Shown here piece by piece: positions 29,088 through 37,823 of a stretch of DNA of 64,000 bases (the stretch's first letter is position 1; each line of letters starts with the position of its first letter). Under the pieces are notes generated by a model. The model made no database searches. It had not been told where the DNA came from and saw only the letters and a list, made by a program, of their open reading frames with translations. Location of the stretch: contig NZ_JAMBNX010000003.1 of NCBI RefSeq assembly GCF_023715325.1, forward strand, positions 186,001 to 250,000, written 5' to 3'. The stretch is from Agromyces mediolanus (GTDB taxonomy: Bacteria; Actinomycetota; Actinomycetes; Actinomycetales; Microbacteriaceae). The position numbers and the translations under genes are program-made.

Positions 29088-29498
29088 TTAGTCCTCGGAC
29101 TTCTTGGGCGACTCGTCGCCCTTGGGAGCCTCGTCGGACGCCTTCGGCGTCTCATCGCTCGCCTCGTCGATCCGCTCGCCGAACTCCGGCTCGCCCTCGA
29201 TCGACTCGATCGCCGGGGCCTCGACGCCCTCGGCGGGCTCGACCACGCGGGCGATCGTCTGGCGGTGCAGCGTGAGCACGGTGCCCGGGCTCACCTCGAG
29301 CTCGGCGCGGTTCTCTTCTTCGTCGATCGACACGACCGTGCCGAAGACGCCGAAGTTCGTCATCACCTTCGCGCCCGGCTGCACCTTCGACTGCAGCTCG
29401 CGCGCCTCGGCCTGGCGCTTCCGCGAGTTGCGGAACATGAAGAAGATCAGCACGGCCAGGACGGCGAGCATGATGAGAGTCAGCGGATCGAAGGGCAT
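29088..29498 (-). CDS. yajC: Preprotein translocase accessory subunit YajC
   Basis: 136 residues: N-terminal membrane span (LTLIMLAVLAVLIFFMF), the basic RNSRKRQAE, then the YajC domain (LQSKVQPGAKVMTNFGVFGTVVSIDEEENRAELEVSPG). The acidic tail of about 45 residues is typical of actinobacterial YajC. It lies upstream of secD as in most bacteria. Confidence 0.94.
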   Translation of the reverse strand: MPFDPLTLIMLAVLAVLIFFMFRNSRKRQAEARELQSKVQPGAKVMTNFGVFGTVVSIDEEENRAELEVSPGTVLTLHRQTIARVVEPAEGVEAPAIESIEGEPEFGERIDEASDETPKASDEAPKGDESPKKSED

Positions 29499-29569
29499 GA
29501 GCTGGGAAACCTTCCGGTGCGCGCGACGGCGCGCGAAGTCAGAGACAAGGGGGCCGAAGCCTCCTTGGA

Positions 29570-30625
29570 TTATAGGTCATCGATGGGGAGAGCCTGCTCG
29601 ACATCCGTCGCGTGCTCCGACAGCCCGAAGTGCCGCCAGGCCGCGGGCGCCGCGACTCGGCCCCGCGGAGTGCGCATGATGAGGCCGATCCGCACCAGGA
29701 AGGGCTCCACCACGGCCTCGATGGTCTCGGCCTCTTCACCCACCGAGACGGCGAGGGTGTTGAGTCCGACCGGCCCGCCGCCGAACCGCTCGAGAAGGAT
29801 CGTCATCACGGCCCGGTCGAGCCGGTCGAGCCCGAGGGCGTCGACGTCGTAGAGCTCGAGCGCCGCGCGCACCGCGCCGAGGTCGGCTCGCCCGCTTTCG
29901 CCTCCGGAGTGCACCAGCGCGTAGTCGCGGACACGACGGAGCAGGCGATTCGCGATGCGCGGCGTGCCGCGGCAGCGCCCTGCGATCTCGGCGAGGGCCT
30001 CCCGATCGATCCCGAGGCCGAGCATGCGCGCGGCCCGCTCGAGGACCTGCTCCAGCTCGCTCCGGTCGTAGAACTCGAGGTGCGCGGTGAATCCGAACCG
30101 GTCGCGCAGTGGATTCGGCAACAGCCCGGCGCGCGTGGTGGCGCCGACGAGGGTGAACGGCGCGAGGTCGAGCGGCACCGACGTCGCGCCCGCGCCTTTG
30201 CCGACCATGATGTCGATGCGGAAGTCTTCCATCGCGAGATACAGCATCTCTTCGGCCGAGCGAGCCATGCGGTGGATCTCGTCGATGAAGAGCACCTCGC
30301 CGGGTACGAGCGAACTGAGGATGGCTGCGAGGTCGCCGGCGTGCTGGATGGCCGGGCCGCTCGACATGCGCAGCGGCCGTCCGCCCTCGTGGGCGACGAT
30401 CATGGCGAGCGTGGTCTTGCCGAGTCCCGGCGGGCCCGCCAGCAGAATGTGGTCGGGGGTGCGCTGCTGCAGCTGGGCGGCCGTCAGGAGCAGCTGCAGC
30501 TGACCGCGCACCTTGCTCTGCCCGACGAACTCCTGCAGGCTCTTCGGCCGCAGCGCCCCCTCGAACGCGAGCTCGGCCTCGGAGGCGAGCTCGGGGTCGG
30601 TGAGGTCGAGGTCGTCGTGGTTCAT
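29570..30625 (-). CDS. ruvB: Holliday junction branch migration helicase RuvB
   Basis: Hexameric AAA+ motor of RuvAB. 351 residues. Walker [12 protein letters not shown], Walker [19 protein letters not shown], sensor [18 protein letters not shown] with the arginine finger, and a C-terminal winged helix ([25 protein letters not shown]). ATG overlaps the ruvA stop (ATGA). Confidence 0.98.
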   Translation of the reverse strand: MNHDDLDLTDPELASEAELAFEGALRPKSLQEFVGQSKVRGQLQLLLTAAQLQQRTPDHILLAGPPGLGKTTLAMIVAHEGGRPLRMSSGPAIQHAGDLAAILSSLVPGEVLFIDEIHRMARSAEEMLYLAMEDFRIDIMVGKGAGATSVPLDLAPFTLVGATTRAGLLPNPLRDRFGFTAHLEFYDRSELEQVLERAARMLGLGIDREALAEIAGRCRGTPRIANRLLRRVRDYALVHSGGESGRADLGAVRAALELYDVDALGLDRLDRAVMTILLERFGGGPVGLNTLAVSVGEEAETIEAVVEPFLVRIGLIMRTPRGRVAAPAAWRHFGLSEHATDVEQALPIDDL

Positions 30626-31242
30626 CGCGCTCGACCGCCCTGCTGGGCCGGGCCCAGCCGCGCGAGGGTGAGCCGCAGCAGCGTCGGTACGGATGCCGCG
30701 TCGGTCTCGCTGACGGCGAGGATCGTCTCGTCGAGCGCCTCGGCCGCCACCTTCTCGGACCAGCCGAGCCCGGTGAGCGCGGCGAGCACGCTGTCGGCGA
30801 TGCTGCCGCTCGCCACCGGCGCGCTCGCCGCGCGAGCGGCCGGCGCCGCGAGCTTGCCGGTCAGCGAGACGACGATCAGCTTCGCCGTCTTCGGGCCGAT
30901 GCCGCTGACCTTGCGGAAGGCGGCGTCGTCCTCACGGTGCACGGCCGCGGCGACCTCGTCGGGCGAGAGCACCGAGAGGACCCCGAGCGCGGACTTCGGA
31001 CCCACGCCGTTCACGCCGACGAGCAATTCGAACACCTCGAGCTCGTCGCGGGTGCCGAACCCGAAGATGGTGAGTGAGTCCTCGCGGACGATGAGCACCG
31101 TGTGCACGGCGAGCTCGTCACCGAGGCGGCTCGCCAGAACGAACGCGGGCGTCGTGTTGACGTGGAAACCGACGCCGCCGACGTCGATCACGAGCGTGTT
31201 GCCGGCGGCGACGAGCACGCGCCCGCGGAGGGAGGAGATCAC
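30622..31242 (-). CDS. ruvA: Holliday junction DNA helicase subunit RuvA
   Basis: 206 residues that hold the four-way junction. N-terminal OB fold ([29 protein letters not shown]), the two helix-hairpin-helix motifs ([13 protein letters not shown] and [14 protein letters not shown]) and the C-terminal RuvB-contact domain ([18 protein letters not shown]). GTG overlaps the ruvC stop (GTGA). Confidence 0.97.
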   Translation of the reverse strand: MISSLRGRVLVAAGNTLVIDVGGVGFHVNTTPAFVLASRLGDELAVHTVLIVREDSLTIFGFGTRDELEVFELLVGVNGVGPKSALGVLSVLSPDEVAAAVHREDDAAFRKVSGIGPKTAKLIVVSLTGKLAAPAARAASAPVASGSIADSVLAALTGLGWSEKVAAEALDETILAVSETDAASVPTLLRLTLARLGPAQQGGRAR

Positions 31243-31859
31243 TCCTTCAGCCTACGGGCCGCCCCCGACACCGCCGCGGAGCGCTCCGCGGCGAGCCACG
31301 CCCGCTGCGCCGGGGTGAGGCCCGAGGCATCCGAGGCCGCCGCGCTGCCCGGGGTCGACGCATCCCGGATCGCCGCGCCGGCGACGCCGCCCGTGCGCCA
31401 GGCGTGACAGATCGCGAGCGCGAGGGCGTCCGCGGCATCCGCCGGCGTCGGCACCGCCTCGAGTCCGAGGATCCGCGCGACCATCGCCCCGACCTGCTTC
31501 TTGTCGGCGCGTCCGTAGCCGGTGATCGCCGCCTTCACCTCGGACGGCGTATGCAGGGCCACCGGCAGCTCCCGACGCGCCGCGATCAGCATCGAGACCC
31601 CCGAGATCTGCGCGGTGCCCATGATCGTCGAGACATCAGACCGGGCGAACACGCGCTCGAGGGCCACGGCCTGCGGGCGATGCTCCTCGAAGATCGCCTC
31701 CAGGCCGTCGGCGATCCGCGCGAGCCGCCGTTCGATCGGCGCGTCAGTGGGCGAGCGCAGCACGACCACGTCGACGAGCCGGGCGCGCCGGTTCGGCTCG
31801 ACGTCGACCACGCCGACGCCGCAGCGGGTGAGCCCGGGGTCGATGCCGAGCACCCGCAT
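31239..31859 (-). CDS. ruvC: Holliday junction endonuclease RuvC
   Basis: Resolves junctions moved by RuvAB. 206 residues. Acidic catalytic residues lie in [30 protein letters not shown] and [16 protein letters not shown]. The last 45 residues form an Ala-rich tail longer than in E. coli. It follows yebC after ten bases. Confidence 0.97.
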   Translation of the reverse strand: MRVLGIDPGLTRCGVGVVDVEPNRRARLVDVVVLRSPTDAPIERRLARIADGLEAIFEEHRPQAVALERVFARSDVSTIMGTAQISGVSMLIAARRELPVALHTPSEVKAAITGYGRADKKQVGAMVARILGLEAVPTPADAADALALAICHAWRTGGVAGAAIRDASTPGSAAASDASGLTPAQRAWLAAERSAAVSGAARRLKE

Positions 31860-31869
31860 GGCGATCGGC

Positions 31870-32625
31870 CTACTCCGCCTCGAGCTCGGCCTGCACCTCG
31901 GCGGTGAGGTCGAAGTTGCTGTAGACGTTCTGCACGTCGTCGCTGTCTTCCAGGGCGTCGATCAGGCGGAAGACCTTGCGTGCCGTGTCCGCGTCGATCT
32001 CGACCTTGAGGTTCGGCACGAACTCGATGTCGGCGGACTCGTAGTCGAGCCCGGCCTCCTGGAGCGCCTTGCGGACCTCGACCATGTCGGACGGATCCGT
32101 GATCACCTCGAAGCCGTCGGCGTGGGGCTCGATCTCCTCCGCCCCCGCTTCGAGGGCCGCCATCATCACGTCGTCCTCGGTGGTGCCTTCGCCCGTCACC
32201 ACGATGACGCCCTTGCGCGTGAAGTTGTAGGCGACCGAACCGGGGTCGGCGAGCGTGCCGCCGTTGCGGTTCAGCCCCGTACGCACCTCGGCGGCGGCAC
32301 GGTTCTTGTTGTCGGTCAGCACCTCGACCATGAGGGCCACCCCCGACGGACCGTAGGCCTCGTACGTGATGCTCTGGTACTCGACCGCCTCGCCGCCGAT
32401 GCCGGCACCGCGCTTGATCGCCCGATCGATGTTGTCGTTCGGCACCGAGGTCTTCTTGGCCTTCTGCACCGCGTCGTACAGGGTCGGGTTGCCGTTCAGG
32501 TCGGCGCCGCCGAGCTTCGCGGCGACCTCGATGTTCTTGATGAGCTTGGCGAAGGACTTCGCGCGACGCGCGTCGATGACGGCCTTCTTGTGCTTCGTCG
32601 TGGCCCACTTGGAATGCCCGGACAT
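31870..32625 (-). CDS. YebC/PmpR-family DNA-binding or translation-assisting protein
   Basis: 251 residues, standard length. It opens [25 protein letters not shown] and contains [13 protein letters not shown] and the long acidic central domain. Proteins of this family have been described as transcription regulators and, more recently, as factors that help ribosomes at difficult sequences. ATG at 32625 is chosen for its AGGAG ribosome site and conserved start; an upstream in-frame start adds unconserved residues. Located directly upstream of ruvC as in most actinobacteria. Confidence 0.94.
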   Translation of the reverse strand: MSGHSKWATTKHKKAVIDARRAKSFAKLIKNIEVAAKLGGADLNGNPTLYDAVQKAKKTSVPNDNIDRAIKRGAGIGGEAVEYQSITYEAYGPSGVALMVEVLTDNKNRAAAEVRTGLNRNGGTLADPGSVAYNFTRKGVIVVTGEGTTEDDVMMAALEAGAEEIEPHADGFEVITDPSDMVEVRKALQEAGLDYESADIEFVPNLKVEIDADTARKVFRLIDALEDSDDVQNVYSNFDLTAEVQAELEAE

Positions 32626-32712
32626 GCTGCTCCTGGATCGATTGCCCGGCGGGGGCGCCCGCCGGTCTCCCATTCTACGGCAGCACCGGAGCGGGGCCCG
32701 GGAAGCGCGCGC

Positions 32713-33249
32713 CTACTTCAGCAGCTTCTGCAGCGTGCGCAGATTGCGGTTCGTGGTGGTCGGCTTGAAGCGGGCCTTCGCGACGAGCTTCGAGAACGCG
32801 CTGTCGATGCCGACCGCGCGCCGGCAGTGCCAGTAGACGACCTGCTCCCCCGGTGCGATGGTCTCGTCGGCGGGATCGAGCGAGGGTGCGGCCTCGAGCA
32901 GCTCGGCGAGCGGCGCCGGATCGGAGGCGAAGAGGACGTACGGATGCCACCCCTCGAGCTCGGCGTCGAACGGGAAGGCGTCGACGATCTGCTGCATCCG
33001 ATCGCGCGAGCAGAGCACGATCCACGCCTCGTAGCCGAAGCGATCCGACAGCCCGGCCTCGATCCGCTGCTTCAGTTCACGCTCGGCCGCCGCGCCGGAC
33101 GCCTCGGCCTCGAACACGACGTTGCCGCTCGCGAGCACCGTGCGCACGCCTTCGAAGCCGAGCTCGGCGAAGAGGTCGCGCAGATCCGCCGAGCGGATCG
33201 TGATCCCGCCGACGTTCACGCCTCGCAGCAGTGCGATCCAGGTCCCCAT
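32713..33249 (-). CDS. DUF1697 family protein
   Basis: 178 residues. It starts MGTWIALLRGVNVGGI, the family signature, with NLRTLQKLL at the end (TTTNRNLRTLQKL). Function is unknown. It sits nine bases after pdxT and before yebC on the same strand, an accessory insertion in the otherwise standard pdxT-yebC order. Confidence 0.88.
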   Translation of the reverse strand: MGTWIALLRGVNVGGITIRSADLRDLFAELGFEGVRTVLASGNVVFEAEASGAAAERELKQRIEAGLSDRFGYEAWIVLCSRDRMQQIVDAFPFDAELEGWHPYVLFASDPAPLAELLEAAPSLDPADETIAPGEQVVYWHCRRAVGIDSAFSKLVAKARFKPTTTNRNLRTLQKLLK

Positions 33250-33258
33250 GGGGTGACG

Positions 33259-33894
33259 CTACCGCGCTTCGACCATGCCGAGGAAGTACTCGTGGAAGCG
33301 GTGCTCCCCCGTGATCTCGGGATGGAAGCTCGTGCCGAGGAGCATGCCCTGCCGCACCGCGACGACCCGGCCGTCCGGCAGGGCGGCGAGCGGGGTCGCC
33401 CGTGGTCCGAGCGATTCGACGACGGGGCCCCGGATGAAGGCGGCGTGCACCGGCGCCCCGCCGAGCTCCGGCACGTCGAGCTCCGTCTCGAACGACTGGT
33501 TCTGCGAGCCGAAGGCGTTGCGCCGCACGACGATGTCGAGCCCGCCGAAGGAGCGCTGGCCGGGGCTCGCGTCGAGCACGGTGTCGGCGAGCATGATGAG
33601 GCCGGCGCAGGTGCCGTAGACCGGCATCCCCCCGCGGATCGCGGCGACCAGCGGCTCGGCGAGCCCGAAGGTGTGGGACAGCTTGTCGATCACGCTCGAC
33701 TCGCCGCCCGGGATCACGATCCCGTCGACCTCGGCGAGCTCGGCCGGGCGACGGACCAGCGTCACCCGGGCGCCGAGCCCTGCGAGCACGCGGGCGTGCT
33801 CGCGGAAGTCGCCCTGGAGGGCGAGGACGCCGACGCGGGGGCCGGTCGCACCGGCTCCCGCGTCGAGCGATCCCTCGCGGAGGGTGATCGTCAC
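33259..33894 (-). CDS. pdxT: Pyridoxal 5'-phosphate synthase glutaminase subunit
   Basis: Supplies ammonia to PdxS. 211 residues; class I amidotransferase with the oxyanion region [11 protein letters not shown], nucleophile Cys96 in [10 protein letters not shown], and His/Glu in [10 protein letters not shown]. The GTG start overlaps the pdxS stop (GTGA). The first 18 residues before VGVLALQGD are a short extension relative to typical PdxT. Confidence 0.96.
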   Translation of the reverse strand: MTITLREGSLDAGAGATGPRVGVLALQGDFREHARVLAGLGARVTLVRRPAELAEVDGIVIPGGESSVIDKLSHTFGLAEPLVAAIRGGMPVYGTCAGLIMLADTVLDASPGQRSFGGLDIVVRRNAFGSQNQSFETELDVPELGGAPVHAAFIRGPVVESLGPRATPLAALPDGRVVAVRQGMLLGTSFHPEITGEHRFHEYFLGMVEAR

Positions 33895-34781
33895 CAGCCG
33901 CGCTCGGCGAGCCGGTGCGGGGCGGGCAGGTCGCCGACGTTGATGCCCACCATGGCCTCGCCGAGGCCGCGCGACACGTCGGCGATCACCGAGGCGTCGT
34001 CGTAGAAGGTGGTGGCCTTCACGATGGCGGCGGCGCGCTGCTCCGGGTTGCCGGACTTGAAGATGCCCGAGCCGACGAACACGCCGTCGGCGCCGAGCTG
34101 CATCATCATGGCCGCGTCGGCCGGGGTGGCCACGCCGCCCGCGGTGAAGAGCACGACGGGCAGCTTGCCGGTCTCGGCCACCTCGAGCACGAGCTCGTAG
34201 GGCGCCTGCAGCTCCTTGGCCGCGACGTAGAGCTCGTCGCGGGTCATCGACTTCAGCGCGTTGACCTCGCTCGTGATCTTGCGGATGTGCTTCGTCGCCT
34301 CGGAGACGTCGCCGGTGCCGGCCTCGCCCTTCGAGCGGATCATGGCCGCACCCTCGTTGATCCGGCGGAGGGCCTCGCCGAGGTTCGTGGCGCCGCAGAC
34401 GAAGGGCACGGTGAACTGCCACTTGTCGATGTGGTTCACGTAGTCGGCGGGCGAGAGCACCTCGGACTCGTCGATGTAGTCGACGTCGAGCGCCTGCAGC
34501 ACCTGAGCCTCGACGAAGTGACCGATGCGCGCCTTCGCCATGACCGGGATCGAGACCTCGGCGATGATCGCCTCGATCAGGTCGGGGTCGCTCATGCGGG
34601 CGACGCCGCCCTGCGCGCGAATGTCGGCGGGCACGCGCTCGAGCGCCATGACGGCGACGGCGCCGGCGTCCTCGGCGATGCGCGCCTGCTCGGGGGTGAC
34701 GACGTCCATGATGACGCCGCCCTTCAGCATCTCAGCAAGGCCGCGCTTCACGCGGCTCGAGCCCGTCTCGGGTACCGTCAC
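33891..34781 (-). CDS. pdxS: Pyridoxal 5'-phosphate synthase lyase subunit
   Basis: Builds pyridoxal phosphate from ribose 5-phosphate, glyceraldehyde 3-phosphate and ammonia. 296 residues. The two reactive lysines are visible as Lys83 in [11 protein letters not shown] and Lys151 in [12 protein letters not shown]. The start is GTG with AGAGG upstream. It is transcribed divergently from pdxR; paired TTGGYCTR repeats lie between them. Confidence 0.97.
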   Translation of the reverse strand: MTVPETGSSRVKRGLAEMLKGGVIMDVVTPEQARIAEDAGAVAVMALERVPADIRAQGGVARMSDPDLIEAIIAEVSIPVMAKARIGHFVEAQVLQALDVDYIDESEVLSPADYVNHIDKWQFTVPFVCGATNLGEALRRINEGAAMIRSKGEAGTGDVSEATKHIRKITSEVNALKSMTRDELYVAAKELQAPYELVLEVAETGKLPVVLFTAGGVATPADAAMMMQLGADGVFVGSGIFKSGNPEQRAAAIVKATTFYDDASVIADVSRGLGEAMVGINVGDLPAPHRLAERGW

Positions 34782-34825
34782 AGGGAATCCTCTCGATCGA
34801 GCGCGAGCGACCTCGCACTTCGAAA

Positions 34826-34855
34826 CAGACCAACGGAATCATTGTCCTAGGCCAA
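34826..34855. promoter_or_regulatory. Candidate PdxR operator: two direct TTGGYCTR repeats
   Basis: On the minus strand TTGGCCTA (34855-34848) and TTGGTCTG (34833-34826) are direct repeats whose starts are 22 bp apart, two helical turns, in the divergent pdxS/pdxR gap. The core resembles the PdxR motif reported in Corynebacterium glutamicum (AAAGTGGWCTA type). MocR regulators often bind spaced direct repeats. Confidence 0.5.
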
Positions 34856-34893
34856 AATGTAGCATGGGCGTAGGCCTGAGGAAGGACCATGAT

Positions 34894-36255
34894 GTGATCG
34901 CCGAGATCGAAGGGCGTTCGGCCGCCGAGATCGCCGACAGCCTGCGCGCGCTCATCGAGCGCGGGCGGCTCCGCCCCGGCGATGCGCTGCCCCCGGTTCG
35001 CACCCTCGCCGAGCAGCTCGGCGTGAACCGCAACACCGCGGTGGCCGCCTACCGGCTGCTCGGTGCGTCCGGGCTGGTCGCCACGCGCGGCCGCGCCGGC
35101 ACCCGCGTCGCCGGATCCTCCCCCGTCGCCCAGGAGGGCTTCGCCGCCGACACCGCGCTACGCGACATCGGCACCGGGAACCCGGATGCCTCCCGCATCC
35201 CCGACCCGTCGCGCGCCCTGCTCGGCATCGCCCGCCGCCCGGTGCTCTACGGTGAGCCGGTCATCGACCCGGGCCTGGAGCAGTGGGCCTCCGACTGGAT
35301 GCGCGCCGACCTCCCGGCCGGCGTTCCGATGCAGCTCACGGTGACCTCCGGAGCGGGCGACGCGGTGGAGCGCCTGCTCACCCAAGCCCTCACCCGCGAC
35401 GACGCGGTCGCGCTCGAGGATCCCTGCTTCCTGACCAGCATCCACACGGTCCGCATCGGCGGCTACCGGCCGGTGGCCGTGCCGGTCGACGAGGAGGGCA
35501 TGACCGTCGAGGGGCTCCGCGCCGCGCTCGAGCAGGGCGTGCGCGCCGTCATCTGCACTCCGCGGGCTCAGAACCCGACCGGCGCGAGCCTCAGCGCCCG
35601 GCGAGCGGCGGCGCTCCGCGAGGTACTCGCCGAGCACCCGTACGTCCTCGTCATCGAGGACGACCACTACTCCCTGCTCTCGCAGCAGCCGTTCCACTCG
35701 CTCATCGGTCCGGAGCACCGGCGCTGGGCTCTCGTCCGCTCCGTCTCGAAGTTCCTCGGCCCGGACATGTGCCTCGCCGTGACCGCCTCGGACCCGGAGA
35801 CGGCCGAGCGGCTCGCGATGCGGCTCACCCCGGGCACGACCTGGGTCAGCCACTTGCTCCAGCGCCTCGTGCACGCGCTCGCGACGGACCCGACGGTCGC
35901 CGCGGGTATCCGCGACGCCGGCGAGCACTACGCGTCGCGAAACCGCGTGTTCGCCGGGCTGCTCGCCGCGGAAGGCCTGCCGATCGACCCGGGCGATGGC
36001 CTGAACGTCTGGGTCGCGCTCGGCGCCCCGGCGCGCGCGGTGGTCGAGCAGCTGATGCGCCGGGGCTGGCTCGCCCGACCGGGTGACGAGTTCGCGCTCG
36101 CGGGCGGCGACCCGCCCGAGCGGCTGAGGCTCACCGTGCACGAGCTCGACGACGACGAGCTCCGCCGGCTCGCCTCGGACCTCGCCGCTTCGGTCCGGGC
36201 CGCGCGCGAGGCGCACGGTGCCGGCGAATCGCCCAGGCTCGCCGAAGTGGGATGA
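34894..36255 (+). CDS. pdxR: MocR-family PLP-dependent transcriptional regulator PdxR
   Basis: 453 residues: a GntR winged helix (about 5-75; LPPVRTLAEQLGVNRNTAVAAYRLL) fused to an aminotransferase-like PLP sensor domain with NPTG (RAQNPTGASL), the Asp of VIEDDHYS, and the PLP lysine in RSVSKFLGPDM. GTG at 34894 is chosen because AGGAAGGA lies 7 bases upstream; the in-frame ATG at 34864 lacks one. Divergence from pdxST and the adjacent pdxY indicate control of vitamin B6 synthesis and salvage; the usual role is activation of pdxST. Confidence 0.9.
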   Translation: MIAEIEGRSAAEIADSLRALIERGRLRPGDALPPVRTLAEQLGVNRNTAVAAYRLLGASGLVATRGRAGTRVAGSSPVAQEGFAADTALRDIGTGNPDASRIPDPSRALLGIARRPVLYGEPVIDPGLEQWASDWMRADLPAGVPMQLTVTSGAGDAVERLLTQALTRDDAVALEDPCFLTSIHTVRIGGYRPVAVPVDEEGMTVEGLRAALEQGVRAVICTPRAQNPTGASLSARRAAALREVLAEHPYVLVIEDDHYSLLSQQPFHSLIGPEHRRWALVRSVSKFLGPDMCLAVTASDPETAERLAMRLTPGTTWVSHLLQRLVHALATDPTVAAGIRDAGEHYASRNRVFAGLLAAEGLPIDPGDGLNVWVALGAPARAVVEQLMRRGWLARPGDEFALAGGDPPERLRLTVHELDDDELRRLASDLAASVRAAREAHGAGESPRLAEVG

Positions 36256-36262
36256 TCGTCGG

Positions 36263-37114
36263 ATGAAGATCCTCTCGATCCAGTCGGCGGTGGCCTACGG
36301 TCACGTGGGCAACTCCGCCGCCGTCTTCCCCCTGCAGCGCATCGGCGTCGAGGTGCTCCCCGTCTACACGGTGAACTTCTCCAACCACACGGGCTACGGC
36401 GCCTGGCGCGGACCGCTCATCGCGCCCGACGACGTCAGAGAGGTCATCGCCGGCATCGAGGACCGCGGGGTGCTCCCCCAGATCGACGTGGTGCTCTCGG
36501 GCTATCAGGGTGGCGAGGGCATCGCCGACGTCATCCTCGAGGCCGTCGCGAAGGTGAAGGCGGCGAACCCCTCGGCCATCTACTCCTGCGACCCGGTCAT
36601 GGGCAACGCGCAGTCGGGGTGCTTCGTCGCCCCCGCCATCCCTGTGCTGCTGCGCGACCGCGTGGTGCCCGCGGCCGATCTCATCACGCCGAACCAGTTC
36701 GAGCTCGGCTTCCTCACCGGCACGGAGCCCGACACGCTGGAGTCCACGCTCGATGCCGTCGACCGCATCCGCGCCACGGGGCCGAGCACGGTCCTCGTGA
36801 CGAGCCTCGAGCGTCCCGACCGCGCGCCGGACACGATCGAGATGCTCGCGGTCGACGACCGCGGCGCCTGGATCGTGCAGACGCCGCTGCTGCCGCTCAA
36901 GGCGAACGGCTCCGGTGACGTCACGGCCGCGCTGTTCACCGCGCACTACCGCAGCACCGGCGACGCCGCCGACGCGCTGGCGCGCACCACCTCGAGCGTC
37001 TTCGGGCTCCTCGAGCGCACGCACCGCTCCGGCGAGCGAGAACTCCAGCTCGTCGAGTCCCAGGAGGACTACGCGCATCCGGCGATGCAGTTCTCGGTGC
37101 GTCAGGTGCGCTGA
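36263..37114 (+). CDS. pdxY: Pyridoxal kinase
   Basis: Salvage kinase that phosphorylates pyridoxal. 283 residues, PfkB/ribokinase fold. Motifs: VLSGYQGGEG, SCDPVMGNAQSGCF, ITPNQFELGFLTG, and the anion-hole KANGSGDVTAALF. It begins seven bases after pdxR and is probably cotranscribed, so one locus carries the regulator, de novo synthesis (pdxST) and salvage (pdxY). Confidence 0.93.
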   Translation: MKILSIQSAVAYGHVGNSAAVFPLQRIGVEVLPVYTVNFSNHTGYGAWRGPLIAPDDVREVIAGIEDRGVLPQIDVVLSGYQGGEGIADVILEAVAKVKAANPSAIYSCDPVMGNAQSGCFVAPAIPVLLRDRVVPAADLITPNQFELGFLTGTEPDTLESTLDAVDRIRATGPSTVLVTSLERPDRAPDTIEMLAVDDRGAWIVQTPLLPLKANGSGDVTAALFTAHYRSTGDAADALARTTSSVFGLLERTHRSGERELQLVESQEDYAHPAMQFSVRQVR

Positions 37115-37122
37115 GCCCCGAC

Positions 37123-37169
37123 GACGACGGATGCCCCGGCGGGCAAGACCCGCCGGGGCATCCGTCGTC
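37123..37169. terminator. Bidirectional terminator with 21-bp stem
   Basis: Two perfectly complementary 21-base arms (37123-37143 and 37149-37169; ending in GGCGGG) around a CAAGA loop separate converging pdxY and the PF06695-like gene. This is the longest perfect stem in the window. Confidence 0.9.
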
Positions 37170-37185
37170 TCGGACGGGGTCCGAC

Positions 37186-37662
37186 TCAGCGCATGAGCGA
37201 GACGCCGAGCGTCGCGAGCACGCCGAACACGACGCCCCAGAGCACGATCGAGACGATCTGCCACACGATGACGGCATTGCGGTTCGCACCGAAGGACACC
37301 ATCGCCGCGGAGGTGATCTGGCTCGGCAGGATCGTCTGCCCGACGATGCTCACCCCGGCGACGCCGTACTTGTCGAAGGCGCGGCGCAGCTTCTCGCGGC
37401 GGGGCGACTCCTCCTTCGCCGCCTGCTTCCCGGCGACGACCTTCGAGCGCACGCCGTGCGCGGTCAGCACGAAGATCAGCATGGACACGATGTTGCCGAT
37501 GACGGCGACGCCGATGGCCACCGCCGGAGGGAGCCCGATCAGCACGCCGACGACCGAGCCGAAGTACGACTCCACGAACGGGATGGCCGCCACCAGCATC
37601 ACCCCGAACCACTGGAGGTAGGTGGGGAGGGAGCCGGCGAAGTCCTGGAGCGCGTCGATCAT
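37186..37662 (-). CDS. Small multidrug-efflux-like membrane protein (PF06695/COG2426 type)
   Basis: 158 residues with about four membrane segments (GVMLVAAIPFVESYFGSVVGVLIGL, AIGVAVIGNIVSMLIFVL, and two near the C-terminus). The motif VAAIPFVESYFG and the loop GQTILPSQITSA resemble the 'putative small multi-drug export' family, whose members have no firm substrate. AAAGG precedes the ATG. Divergent from the histidine kinase gene, so the two-component system might control it. Confidence 0.7.
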   Translation of the reverse strand: MIDALQDFAGSLPTYLQWFGVMLVAAIPFVESYFGSVVGVLIGLPPAVAIGVAVIGNIVSMLIFVLTAHGVRSKVVAGKQAAKEESPRREKLRRAFDKYGVAGVSIVGQTILPSQITSAAMVSFGANRNAVIVWQIVSIVLWGVVFGVLATLGVSLMR

Positions 37663-37791
37663 GGGGGGCCTTTCGTGCGGAGCGGGTCACCGCCGCGAGC
37701 TGCGGTGGGATGCCTCCAGCCTCCCCGCCCCGGCCGCTGCCCGGCAGTGCCGCGATGTCAGTGAACGTCGTGGAGATCCGCACGCCCGGAC

Positions 37792-37816
37792 GTGACAAAT
37801 GTCACTGCCATATGCT
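37792..37816 (+). promoter_or_regulatory. Promoter and palindromic operator of the two-component operon
   Basis: GTGACA-AA-TGTCAC (37792-37805) is a perfect 14-bp palindrome, followed by TATGCT (37811-37816), a good -10 box. The expected start falls at the A of the ATG at 37824, so the mRNA is probably leaderless. An extra ATGTCA at 37755-37760 is 44 bp upstream of the palindrome copy. The site could bind the response regulator. Confidence 0.55.
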
Positions 37817-37823
37817 CGGATCC

